61,242 bases of DNA from contig CAJBPB010000371.1 of NCBI GenBank assembly GCA_903957365.1, positions 1 through 61,242 on the forward strand, written 5' to 3'. Positions 17,327 to 26,213 of this stretch are shown in pieces; the stretch's first letter is position 1, and the number at the start of each line of letters is the position of its first letter. The notes under the pieces are model-generated. The model saw nothing but the letters and a program-made list of their open reading frames with translations, did not search any database and had not been told where the DNA came from. This DNA is from an uncultured Bacteroidota bacterium (lineage in GTDB: Bacteria > Bacteroidota > Bacteroidia > Bacteroidales > F082). The translations under genes and the position numbers were made by a program.

Positions 17327-17612
17327 TTATCCGTTTACCGTAGTCAATGGTTCATTATCTTCAGTTTCATCTTTTTCATTATCAATCATACCTTCATTCA
17401 ACAAAGTGGGTTCGGCCGCTGAAGGTAGCACATGCATTTTTCGCAGTTTCCGCTCGATGGCAAGGGTGTGTGAGTGTACCAATGTGTCAATTTCGTAGCA
17501 GGCTTCAGTAATTTTCTTTTGGGCTTTTTCGGGAATCCCGCCAAACCTGCCAAACACCATGCCTTGTATCAGGTTTCTAAAGAAACCGCTAAAACTTTTG
17601 AACCCTGTCCCT
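17327..17612 (-). pseudogene. Decayed 3' end of rmuC (relic 1)
   Basis: The minus strand reads FGRFGGIPEKAQKKITEA, then EIDTLV, AIERKLRK, HVLP and AAEPTLL, nearly the same as the C-terminus of the intact RmuC encoded at 42884-44518. A 77-codon frame remains open, but it would start inside the RmuC fold. Upstream bases (to about 17612) still resemble RmuC (GFKTLA region) with an apparent deletion of roughly 25 bases. It cannot make RmuC, lacking the coiled coil and nuclease-like core. Confidence 0.85.
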
Positions 17613-17678
17613 GTTGTTGAAACGAAGGTGGATGATTAATAGGTGGCAATTTTACAAGGATTATTGCATTGAATTCTG

Positions 17679-19151
17679 CTATTTCAGGATGTGAAACTTT
17701 CCTGAGTGAAGGCCTGCGGCAGTCTCCAGATGGTAAAAATATATTCCTGAAGAAAGCCCGGCACCATCAAAGGGTATTTCGTACGAATCAGCTTGTTGCC
17801 AGGAGTTTACGAGCGTTGATATTCGTTTCCCAAATGTGTCGTATATGATCAGGCTAACCATTCCAGGCGATGTAATTTTATAGCTGATAGAGGCTGTATT
17901 TGCAAACGGATTTGGATAAACAATCACCGGGCTGTTATCCGGATATTTTTCGAAGATTGACGTCGGTTGCTGAAAAGGATTGTAATTAATTGTGACCTTA
18001 TCAAAACTTGAATTCATCACGTTACCCCTGTCAAAACCTAATGCCAACTGACCATATGATAGTCTGTTACTGGCATTGGATATGTTTCCGGTAATCAACA
18101 ATTCGTCGTTTGCCCAAGCTTTCAGTTCAAAATTTGGAGCAATTCCTTCTGCTGAGAATTTCAATTTCGTTGTTGTAACCGGATTTATCGGCGCTGAACC
18201 TATTATTGTAGGTTCATAAGCATTGACGGCATAACCGACAAATAATGAATCGTCTTCGATGAACATCGTTGTGTATGTATTATAGTCGAAGAATCTGCTT
18301 ATTCCGAAACTGGCATTGTGATCAGGTCCGGATTCACCTTCTACTTCTATAGAGAAGTTTCCAACTGAAGGTATAGGTGGAATTACATAAAGAGCTGATT
18401 CATTGACGTCGTTGTAATTGAAATTCAAACTGCTGTTGTCCATGGTAATGGATTGTGGTGTATGCTCCAGATCGCCAAATTTCATCCAGGGTGTCTGTTG
18501 AAAATTAAAATCATCTGTATAGGTCTCACTTTTAGTTGAATAGGGATTGTAATTGATATCGATTTCATCCAGAGTAAACGAATTATTTGTTTCACCAGCC
18601 AGGGTATATAAAACTATACGGCCATATAAAAGACCTTCATATACATTCGTAATCTGACTATCATAAAATAGCTGATCGTTCATATACGCTTTAACAAGAA
18701 GATTGTTTCCCGATTTTATAGCATCGAGTTGCATGCTGTTTGTATTACCGGGTATTGGATAGCCTATCGACCAGACAAAATTAGGTTCGGGAAAATACTC
18801 AACCTGTTCAGCATAAATCACATAAATTGAATCATATTCCATGTGAAGGCCAAGATATGAATTGAACCCTTGCCGGCCGATACCACCGCCAACTTCGCCA
18901 CCACCTTTCACTTTCAATGAAAAGTCATTCATGGTGGCACCAACGGGTGGAAAGACATGAATAGTAGCATCCTCCACTGAAGTAACTGTCAACATTCCAT
19001 CCTGGGTGGATATGTCGGCATCGAAAGCTAAAAATGACCAGCCTGTTTCATCATTTGAATCGAAACTTTCCTGATAGAAATGGCTTGTTTGGGAATGACC
19101 TGCTAAGGATAAAAACATCAGTAATCCTAAAATTTTCATTAAGTTTTTCAT
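17679..19151 (-). CDS. T9SS-secreted protein with two LamG-like sandwich domains
   Basis: 490-residue secreted protein. Signal peptide MKNLMKILGLLMFLSLAGHSQ is followed by two similar beta-sandwich modules of about 190 residues. Each starts at an FDSNDETGW/DFNFQQTPW type opening and ends with DEIDINYNPYS or DKVTINYNPFQ, a clear internal duplication. A type A sorting domain closes it (VIVYPNPFANTASISY to SGKFHILK). Such concanavalin-like modules usually bind polysaccharide or mediate adhesion. No catalytic motif is visible. The gene is flanked on both sides by rmuC tail relics in its own orientation. Confidence 0.8.
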   Translation of the reverse strand: MKNLMKILGLLMFLSLAGHSQTSHFYQESFDSNDETGWSFLAFDADISTQDGMLTVTSVEDATIHVFPPVGATMNDFSLKVKGGGEVGGGIGRQGFNSYLGLHMEYDSIYVIYAEQVEYFPEPNFVWSIGYPIPGNTNSMQLDAIKSGNNLLVKAYMNDQLFYDSQITNVYEGLLYGRIVLYTLAGETNNSFTLDEIDINYNPYSTKSETYTDDFNFQQTPWMKFGDLEHTPQSITMDNSSLNFNYNDVNESALYVIPPIPSVGNFSIEVEGESGPDHNASFGISRFFDYNTYTTMFIEDDSLFVGYAVNAYEPTIIGSAPINPVTTTKLKFSAEGIAPNFELKAWANDELLITGNISNASNRLSYGQLALGFDRGNVMNSSFDKVTINYNPFQQPTSIFEKYPDNSPVIVYPNPFANTASISYKITSPGMVSLIIYDTFGKRISTLVNSWQQADSYEIPFDGAGLSSGIYFYHLETAAGLHSGKFHILK

Positions 19152-19446
19152 GTTTTGATGATTTGGGTTGAAAATAAGTCGAGTCTGACAGCTGTAAATA
19201 TGCTTTCTGTTCTATTATTACATCCGGAGATGGGCTAAAAATCATCATTAGAAATAAATTCTTTGTGGAAAGAATCCATATTTGGTACAAGATACAAAAC
19301 ATTGGGTAGAAGGTCAAGTATTTACAGATAAATTCATAACCATCGAATTATTGTGTTTTTAACTGATATACAATTTTATGTGAAGGAAATCGGAAACAAC
19401 GAATGAAATCTTATATAAGTTATTCTATTCAAAACTATCTCATTTT

Positions 19447-19548
19447 TTACTTTTCATCGTCATATTGGCCTTCATCCTGTAAGGAAGTTTCTTCCATATA
19501 AGGCAGTATAAGAACCATACTTTGTTTGCGTTCGGTAGCAGGTGTTCG
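19447..19548 (-). pseudogene. Decayed 3' end of rmuC (relic 2)
   Basis: The minus strand encodes RTPATERK, VLILPYMEE and LQDEGQYDDEK-stop, matching the last 33 or so residues of RmuC (RTRAIERK, HVLPYAAEP, LLDESLFDDEK) at about 18 identities in 33. The match stops abruptly upstream. It lies just before the TPR regulator gene, on the opposite strand. Confidence 0.75.
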
Positions 19549-19693
19549 AAAAATAAAAAAAAAGTATTGGAGGCAATGTTCGGTATATTCAAATGAATCT
19601 GTGTTGTTGAAAATTATAAAAATACAGAACACTATTAATTTATTGTATTTTCGTTTCAGTTCTCTAAATTCTGATATAAATACACCCATTTCA

Positions 19694-21472
19694 ATGTGGA
19701 TGCTTTTGATCACTTTCGTTAAAAATACAAAGAAAACTACAAGTCGGATAGGCTTTCTGGTAGTTATTTTATTGTTTTTTCTGGTTCACTCGAAGGCTGC
19801 AGAGCAGGGCAGGATAACTAAAATTAAAGAACAAGTTACTGAAAGCGTGAATGATACAGCCAATATCAGACTGTATATGGAGATTGCCGGGACTTTTGAT
19901 AGAAATTCGAAGGATCAGCTCGATTCCTCTCTGTTTTACCTGAATGAAGCACTGGCATTAAGCGATAGAATAGATTATTTGAAACACCAGTTTGAGATTT
20001 ATAACAAGTTTGGTGAGATATTCTTTTCGAGCGGTAATTATCCCATTTCGCTTGAGTACTTTTTTAAAATGTTACAATTACTTGATGAGCAGGTTTCTGA
20101 TAATCAAGATAGTACAAACATTCAGAATAAGTACATCAGATTATATACACAGATTGGCACTTGCTATTTCAATATGAATTATTTTGATAAAGCGCTTGTA
20201 TATTACAAACAATGTCTGAAAAGTGTCGAAAGAATAATGGAAAATGACACAGATTCTCTACATTTAAGAAAAATGGTCATCATGTACACTAACATTGGTT
20301 CAGCTTATCTGAGTCAATATGACAATGAAAGGGCCCTGCTTAATTTTGTGAAAGCACTTGAGTATAATGCCTCCCTTAAAAATCCGGATTTTGATGCTTC
20401 GCTCTATAATAATATGGGAATAATCTGCAAAGAGAGAAAGGAGTATGACAAAGCCTTTCAATACTATAACAAATCACTCGAAATTCGAAAAAAGCAAAAA
20501 GACACAGCAGGAATGGCTCAGACAAACAACAATCTGGGTAATGTGTATATACTGATTGGCAACTACAAAATGGCCATTGAGATTCTGAATTCGGTTTTGG
20601 AAATGAGTAAACAAACCCATAGTTTGATAACGCAAATGAAAGCCAGTGAGTTCATATCAGGTGCTTACGAAAAGCAGGGTAATTACACAAAAGCATTGGA
20701 AATGCACAAACTTTTTAAAACCTTACAGGACAGCCTTATAAATACTGAACAGGTTCAGAATGCTTTGCGATTAGAGTTACAGTATCAGTATGAAAAACAA
20801 CGAAAAGTTGACGAGCTGCAGAAACAAATAGCCATCTCAAATAAAGAGCGAAAAGCCTTGATTTACATGATTATTTCGGCGGTTTTATTATTTTCTTTTG
20901 TTATTGTGATTCTATTAAACCGTAATCAGCGGACCAAAATGAAACAAGGCAAACTGCTCCAGGAGAGCTTGCTGCTCGAAAGCAGGAACCTGAGTCTGGA
21001 GAAACAGAACCTGCTGATGGAAAAACAAAACCTGGAACTTGAACTTGAATTCAGGAACAAGGAACTATCAACGCACGTATTGTATTTGTTTAAAAAAAAT
21101 GAATTTATTTCATCGATCATCAGCAAATTGCTGGCAGCGAAATCGAAGAATAATACAGAGAATAGTATGTGGATCATGGAGATTCTCCGTGAGATGCAGT
21201 CGAACGTTGACAACACTGTTTGGGAAGAGTTTGAGAGGCGTTTCCAACAGGTTCACGAAGATTTTTACGAGAAGCTTATGATGAAATATCCGGATCTTAC
21301 CCCGAATGAGATCAAAATTTGTGCATTCCTGAAACTGAATATGACTATCAAAGATATCTCTGCCATCACATTCCAATCCGTCAAAAGTATTCAGGTAGCG
21401 CGTAACAGAATGCGCAAAAAAATGGGAATCACCCGCGACGAAAACCTGATTTTACTCATACAACAATTATAA
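19694..21472 (+). CDS. Transmembrane TPR protein with C-terminal LuxR-type HTH
   Basis: About 592 residues from the ATG at 19694 (19700 is equally possible). The open frame extends further up but runs through the rmuC relic, so the upstream Met is rejected. An N-terminal hydrophobic signal (GFLVVILLFFLVHSKA) precedes six or so TPR repeats (LYNNMGIICKERKEYDKAFQYY and others), predicted periplasmic. A transmembrane helix (ALIYMIISAVLLFSFVIVIL) and a heptad coiled coil rich in ESLLLE/LEKQNL repeats follow. The C-terminus has a GerE-like helix-turn-helix (DLTPNEIKICAFLKLNM, then IKDISAI, SIQVARNRMRKKMGI). The topology suggests a one-piece sensor that binds DNA from the membrane. A paralogue of the same design is encoded at 26214-27992. 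Confidence 0.85.
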   Translation: MWMLLITFVKNTKKTTSRIGFLVVILLFFLVHSKAAEQGRITKIKEQVTESVNDTANIRLYMEIAGTFDRNSKDQLDSSLFYLNEALALSDRIDYLKHQFEIYNKFGEIFFSSGNYPISLEYFFKMLQLLDEQVSDNQDSTNIQNKYIRLYTQIGTCYFNMNYFDKALVYYKQCLKSVERIMENDTDSLHLRKMVIMYTNIGSAYLSQYDNERALLNFVKALEYNASLKNPDFDASLYNNMGIICKERKEYDKAFQYYNKSLEIRKKQKDTAGMAQTNNNLGNVYILIGNYKMAIEILNSVLEMSKQTHSLITQMKASEFISGAYEKQGNYTKALEMHKLFKTLQDSLINTEQVQNALRLELQYQYEKQRKVDELQKQIAISNKERKALIYMIISAVLLFSFVIVILLNRNQRTKMKQGKLLQESLLLESRNLSLEKQNLLMEKQNLELELEFRNKELSTHVLYLFKKNEFISSIISKLLAAKSKNNTENSMWIMEILREMQSNVDNTVWEEFERRFQQVHEDFYEKLMMKYPDLTPNEIKICAFLKLNMTIKDISAITFQSVKSIQVARNRMRKKMGITRDENLILLIQQL

Positions 21473-21661
21473 AGTCTGCAGACTTTATGGTTTTTCTTCT
21501 CAATTAATAAAACTTTAATATCCTGAAATATAATTGATTACAGTAATTGTAGCATTATTGTTCCCAAATGGTTTGCAGTTGTAGAATTTTTGTGGTGTCA
21601 TAATAAGAGGAATATGTTATGTTATGACAGAGATTTGCATCGAATTTGAAAAACATCTGAT

Positions 21662-21841
21662 ATGAAGCCCGAAGACAAGTCAGTTTCTGAAAACATTGAG
21701 AAAGAACTGAAGAAAATGAAGAAAAAACTGGATAGTGAAAATCTTGCCCTGCACAAGATTTTAAAAAGTTCATCATCCTACCGACAAGATGAAATGTCTG
21801 CGAAAAATATGAAAAAGAAAAATAATAGTAGTCAGCTTTAA
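21662..21841 (+). CDS. Small charged helical protein, 59 residues
   Basis: An ATG at 21662 opens a 59-codon frame (MKPEDKSVSENIEKELKK, then MKKKLDSENLALHKILK, ending NNSSQL). It is rich in Lys and Glu with heptad-like Leu/Ile spacing, as in a short coiled coil. It fills the gap between the TPR regulator and the delta-60 protein on the same strand. I do not recognise a family. Coding status rests on composition and position only. Confidence 0.45.
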   Translation: MKPEDKSVSENIEKELKKMKKKLDSENLALHKILKSSSSYRQDEMSAKNMKKKNNSSQL

Positions 21842-21894
21842 TGCTGGAATTAATTCAATAACAATTATATAATATAAATCTAAATCCTTTTGAA

Positions 21895-23484
21895 ATGAAA
21901 AAAACCATTACTTTTTTTATGATTCTGCTCGTTGCCAATCTCGGCAGATTAAATGCACAGTCACCGGGCACACTCGATAATACTTTTAATGGTACAGGAA
22001 TCCAAGTCATCGACAATGGAAATATGGATCTGTTTACCGATGTAAAAGTGCAAGACGATGGAAAAATTGTTGCTGTTGGAATGAGTTATGACGCATCCTG
22101 GAATGCCATTGCTGTGGTTTACAGATTTAATTCTGACGGATGGCTGGATATTTCTTTCGGTTTGGGTGGCAGCTATATGTTTACTCTCAACAATGAAGCA
22201 AATATTTATGCCTGCCTTATCAAAGAAAATGGCAGCATTTTATTGGTTGGCAGTACCACCGATTATTCTACCTATAGAATCTTAATGATTCAGTTGAATT
22301 CCATGGGTTTCCCGGATGAAAATTTCGGTGAAGCTGGTGTAGTTGTTCAACAAGTTGGTCCGGATATGAATTTTTTCGAAGATCACGCTTACGGAGTAAC
22401 CTTGCAGGAAGATGGTAAAATTCTTGTTTCGGGCAAATCCTACAATACTGATTATCGATTTGTTCCTGTAGTGATAAGGTTCAACGCCAACGGAAGCCTT
22501 GATACTTCCTTTGGTGTGAATGGTGTTGCCGGTGTACCTGTTACCGAAGTTGACAATGAGTTTACAAAAGTTCGTGTTCAGTCAGACGGAAAAATTGTCG
22601 CTTCAGGACATATCTCCAATGGCTTAAGCTGGTTCTCCTTGCTGATCGCCAGATTTGATGAGGATGGAGTACTTGATTCATCTTTCGGAACAAACGGTGT
22701 TGTAAATCTGAACCTGAACAATGTTGACGATGAATTTTTCGGAATGGAACTCATACAGGATGATGAAATCGTTCTTTGCGGTTTTACCACAACACAAAGC
22801 GACTTTTACTACCACACCCTTGTAATGAAGTTTGATGCCTCCGGACAAGCTGTTTCCGGATTTGGTGATAACGGCGCTGTTGTCCTTGGAACTGAACCTA
22901 TGAATGTTGGCAACGCAATGGTCTTACAGGATGACAATAAAATTCTTGTTGTAGGAACATCTGGTGAGAAGACTCCTTTGAATAATGATTGGGCTATTTG
23001 GCGTTTGAATCCTGATGGAAGCCTTGACAATACTTTTGGTAATGAAGGAAAGGTGACTACTGAATTCTTTGGTAATGCAGATGAAGCGCTTGGGATAGCT
23101 TTGTCTGGAAACAAGATTGTTGTAGCCGGAAAAGCGCGAAACACAAACAATAACCATGATATGGCATTAGCCCGGTATAATAATGATACGAATGTAAATG
23201 TGGAAGAAACCAATACATTAATTGATTTTGTGGTTGCTCCGAATCCGGTGAATGCACAAGGAACTATTTCAGTCAATTATGATTTGAAACAATCAGGGAT
23301 TGTGATGATTGAATTGGTTGATATAACAGGTAAATCAATCTCAGTTCTTTCTTCAGGATTTGAAGTATCAGGACAAAAAGCAATCCAATACGATATGCCG
23401 TCAGATATTTCAAATGGTGTTTATTTTGTGAGAATCAAAAGCAATCAGACTACATTTAAAACGCAAAAAGTAGTGGTTTTTTAG
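21895..23484 (+). CDS. T9SS-secreted delta-60 repeat beta-propeller protein
   Basis: 529-residue secreted protein. Signal peptide ends at RLNAQ. Residues about 25-430 are a run of delta-60 repeats, recognised by recurring G-x-LD-x-x-F, GKIVAVG / GKILVSG / GKIVASG and ARF/RFN-x-DG-x-LD-x-SFG-x-x-G motifs (seven or so units), predicted to form a propeller. A T9SS type A domain ends the protein (FVVAPNPVNAQGTISV to TFKTQKVVVF). Function is unknown; such proteins are surface-attached or released. The upstream small gene and TPR regulator are on the same strand. Confidence 0.85.
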   Translation: MKKTITFFMILLVANLGRLNAQSPGTLDNTFNGTGIQVIDNGNMDLFTDVKVQDDGKIVAVGMSYDASWNAIAVVYRFNSDGWLDISFGLGGSYMFTLNNEANIYACLIKENGSILLVGSTTDYSTYRILMIQLNSMGFPDENFGEAGVVVQQVGPDMNFFEDHAYGVTLQEDGKILVSGKSYNTDYRFVPVVIRFNANGSLDTSFGVNGVAGVPVTEVDNEFTKVRVQSDGKIVASGHISNGLSWFSLLIARFDEDGVLDSSFGTNGVVNLNLNNVDDEFFGMELIQDDEIVLCGFTTTQSDFYYHTLVMKFDASGQAVSGFGDNGAVVLGTEPMNVGNAMVLQDDNKILVVGTSGEKTPLNNDWAIWRLNPDGSLDNTFGNEGKVTTEFFGNADEALGIALSGNKIVVAGKARNTNNNHDMALARYNNDTNVNVEETNTLIDFVVAPNPVNAQGTISVNYDLKQSGIVMIELVDITGKSISVLSSGFEVSGQKAIQYDMPSDISNGVYFVRIKSNQTTFKTQKVVVF

Positions 23485-24135
23485 TGGGGATCAGAATTAA
23501 AATGCTGGCGCAGATTTGAATTTTGTACCCGATCAGATTTCTTTGCAGATGGAGACATTATTGATGCAAAGCTGAACAGGTAATTGTATAAGAATAAATA
23601 TCTTAGCTAAAATTTTGATTCCGATTTATGCATAGCAAAAAAGAGGGGGTTTACTCAATGTTATAGAGTGAGCTCCTCTTTTTTGCTTTTACATCACAAA
23701 GAGAGAGACTTTATTGTAAACATTTTAAAAACGAATTTAACAACTCAATAAAAACCTTTAAAACCATTATAGTAACGATTTCTATGACAGATATGGCATC
23801 GATTTTCAAATATTGAATTAATTTGGATTGCATTAGTCGATCAAAAGAGTCCGTTCTCATCGTTTTGCCTGCGACAAAAATGCTCATACTTCAACGCTTT
23901 CAGTAACCGAGATCTTCAACGGACTCAGTGCAACGCATTTATCATGAGCAAATTCCACTTTTGGCTTTGGAACGTTTTGAAAGCAAATTTTCTTTTTCAG
24001 ACACTGGGTTTACAGACAAGCATTTTCAAATCCACGGGTATAATTCTTGATCAATTTGGGAGGTAATATTTATTTTTATTGCTCAGATATGAACGTTGTG
24101 TATATTTTTACAACTGAATTAAAGAAAGAAAAATT
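23485..24135. other. Intergenic region with a terminator and otherwise no recognisable gene
   Basis: 651 bases. A strong hairpin lies at 23635-23686. From 23700 to 24070 I see only short frames without coding character. A possible promoter for the next gene is TTG (24079-24081), 19 nt, TATATTTT. Confidence 0.5.
23635..23686. terminator. Hairpin terminator after the delta-60 gene
   Basis: GCAAAAAAGAGG (23635-23646) pairs perfectly with CCTCTTTTTTGC (23675-23686), followed by TTTT. The long loop holds a secondary ACTC/GAGT stem. The A-rich and T-rich arms would allow termination in both directions. Confidence 0.8.
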
Positions 24136-24564
24136 ATGGCAGAAATAAAAACAAAACAAACGAACGCAGACGTTCTCGAATTCATAAACACCATTGCCGA
24201 TACGGAACAAAAACGCAAAGACAGCTACGAACTGGTGAAAATCATGCAGGATTTCACTGGTTTTGAGCCTAAAATGTGGGGACCATCCATCATTGGATTT
24301 GGGAGTTTTCATTACAAATCTGACCGAAGCCGACAAGAAGGTGATTGGCCACTTGTTGGTTTTTCACCACGAAAAGCCGCCATTTCTCTTTATGTTTATT
24401 CAGGAATTCCGGAACACGCCTATTTATTAGAAAATCTTGGAAAGTATAAACTTGGGAAAGCCTGCATTTATATTAAAAAGCTTTCAGACATCAACCAGGA
24501 TGAACTTAAAAATCTGATGAAAGAAACTATTTTATTTCTGAAAACAAAGTATGAAAAACATTAA
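24136..24564 (+). CDS. DUF1801 (YdhG-like) domain protein
   Basis: 142-residue cytoplasmic protein of the DUF1801/YdhG-like family: helical N-terminus (ADVLEFINTIADTEQKRKDSYELV), a central sandwich with MWGPSIIGFGSFHYKS and FSPRKAAISLYVY, and the C-terminal KLGKACIYIKKLSDIN. The biochemical role of the family is not established. It overlaps the next gene by 14 bases, indicating a translationally coupled operon. Confidence 0.85.
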   Translation: MAEIKTKQTNADVLEFINTIADTEQKRKDSYELVKIMQDFTGFEPKMWGPSIIGFGSFHYKSDRSRQEGDWPLVGFSPRKAAISLYVYSGIPEHAYLLENLGKYKLGKACIYIKKLSDINQDELKNLMKETILFLKTKYEKH

Positions 24565-25048
24565 AATCGAAATCAAATGGGCAATCCTCTTTTCAATAAT
24601 GGGATTGATCTGGATGCTGTTAGAAAAATGGAGTGGTCTGCATAGCACCTATATTGATTATCATCTTTATCTGACCAATCTGTTTGCAATTCCGGCTATT
24701 ATAGTAATGGTGTTCGCACTACAAAACAAAAAGAAAAGTTTTTACAACGAACAGATGTCTTACAAACAAGGCTTGGTTTCAGGCATCATTTTGTCGATGA
24801 TTATTGCCTTAATAAGTCCGTTAACACAGTGGATTACTTCTTTTATAATTACACCCGAATATTTTCCAAACGTAGTAAAACGTTCAGTTGAACTTGGTTA
24901 TTACGCGACACTAGAAGAGGCAGAGGCGAATTTTAACTACAAAAATTACGCCATCCAGGGAGCAATCGGAGCCTTGATTATGGGAATCGCAACTACAGCA
25001 ATTGCAATGATTTTTATCAGAACCAAAAATCCAAAAATTCACTTTTAA
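24551..25048 (+). CDS. DUF4199 membrane protein
   Basis: 165-residue integral membrane protein with four hydrophobic helices and the DUF4199 layout common in Bacteroidota (WAILFSIMGLIWMLLE, FAIPAIIVMVFALQNKK, YKQGLVSGIILSMIIALISP, AIGALIMGIATTAIAMIFI). Family function is unknown. It overlaps the DUF1801 gene and is 12 bp from the next gene. Confidence 0.85.
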   Translation: MKNIKIEIKWAILFSIMGLIWMLLEKWSGLHSTYIDYHLYLTNLFAIPAIIVMVFALQNKKKSFYNEQMSYKQGLVSGIILSMIIALISPLTQWITSFIITPEYFPNVVKRSVELGYYATLEEAEANFNYKNYAIQGAIGALIMGIATTAIAMIFIRTKNPKIHF

Positions 25049-25060
25049 AATCATTCCAGT

Positions 25061-25498
25061 ATGGCAACGACAAACACTTATTTAAACTTCAATGGAAACT
25101 GCGAAGAAGCGTTTAACTTTTACAGATCTGTATTTGGCGGAGAATATACATATATCGGTCGTTATGGCGAAATGCCCGAAAACGAGAAATACAAAGTTCC
25201 GGATGCCGACAAAAACAAATTGATGCATATCGCACTTCCTATCGGAACTTCCGTATTAATGGGCAGCGACACAGGCGGTGAATGGGCATCAGCTTTTATT
25301 CAGGGAAATAATTTTTCTGTAATTATTTCAACAGACAGCCCAGAAGAAGCAAATCATCTTTTCAACGCATTGGCGCAAGGGGGTCAGATTACTATGCCTC
25401 TTGGTGACACTTTTTGGGATGACTATTTCGGTACGATTACCGATAAATTTGGAATCAACTGGATGGTGAGTTTCGATGCGCAACAACATAAATCTTGA
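25061..25498 (+). CDS. VOC-superfamily (PhnB/glyoxalase-like) protein
   Basis: 145-residue protein with two beta-alpha-beta-beta-beta modules of the vicinal-oxygen-chelate fold: TYLNFNGNCEEAFNFYRSVFGG in the first half; EEANHLFNALAQGG, DTFWDDYFGTITDKFG and WMVSF in the second. This is the PhnB / 3-demethylubiquinone methyltransferase-like branch, for which metal binding and catalysis are usually unproven. Third gene of the DUF1801-DUF4199-VOC operon. Confidence 0.85.
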   Translation: MATTNTYLNFNGNCEEAFNFYRSVFGGEYTYIGRYGEMPENEKYKVPDADKNKLMHIALPIGTSVLMGSDTGGEWASAFIQGNNFSVIISTDSPEEANHLFNALAQGGQITMPLGDTFWDDYFGTITDKFGINWMVSFDAQQHKS

Positions 25499-26213
25499 GA
25501 ATTGTTTTATAGGAGTATAACAGCCACTTACCGATGCCTGAAGTGATTTACGAAATTGAAGGGTTGAATAATTCATTAGAGGTATTAAAAAAACTATAAG
25601 GATTTCCTGGCAATAGTGGTCTGCCTTGGGCTATTGAAATCAACTTATTGATTTGCATTATGCACCATTTGGAATAATATGGATTTTTAAAAAAAAAGAT
25701 GAAATATAATTATAAACATTTCAATATCAGCATGATAATATCATAATCGTTGTATTCAAAATGGAATTTGTTGCCGGAGGACTTATGATTACCTTGCATT
25801 ACAGATATTTTTTATTTCACTCTTTAACTTCGATTCTTTATTATTCCTCTCTTGCCGTATAATTTAATTTTGTAGGATTAAACCTACATAAGAATCAGAT
25901 TTTTTCCTACAAAAATTTCAGTCTTTATCCTACAAACATTCAGCTATTTATGTCTGTTCTTTGATGTTGAAACTGCAAAACTGTCATTTGAATCTTTTTA
26001 GCAGCTGTTTGGATTTGATTTATAAAAGGTTCCTCTAATATTAAGTCAGAACAATAAGGCGGAAATTGCCGGTTTGTTTACAAATAGAAGTGAACCACTT
26101 AAAGTTATAATGAAAAGAAGTCTATCCTTCTCAAAATCATGTTAGTTGCTTTAATAATTTTTATTTATTACTAAAAGCAATTCTTTTACATCGGCCAGCA
26201 AAAACGAGACTGA
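25499..26213. other. Long intergenic region with TGTAGG/CCTACA boxes
   Basis: 715 AT-rich bases without a convincing gene. Around 25871-25934 one TGTAGG and three CCTACA words occur, the first two as the inverted repeat TGTAGG ATTAAA CCTACA. The rest shows no RNA gene or terminator that I can recognise. Confidence 0.5.
25871..25934. promoter_or_regulatory. Cluster of TGTAGG/CCTACA half-sites
   Basis: Inverted pair at 25871-25888 (6-nt centre) and direct CCTACA copies at 25916-25921 and 25929-25934, about 280 bp before the TPR-HTH regulator gene. They could be binding sites of a dimeric regulator; no experimental or family support. Confidence 0.35.

Noticed and set aside
19526-19693. Extended N-terminus of the TPR regulator
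   Set aside because: This stretch overlaps an rmuC relic on the other strand; the signal-anchor sequence begins only after 19694.
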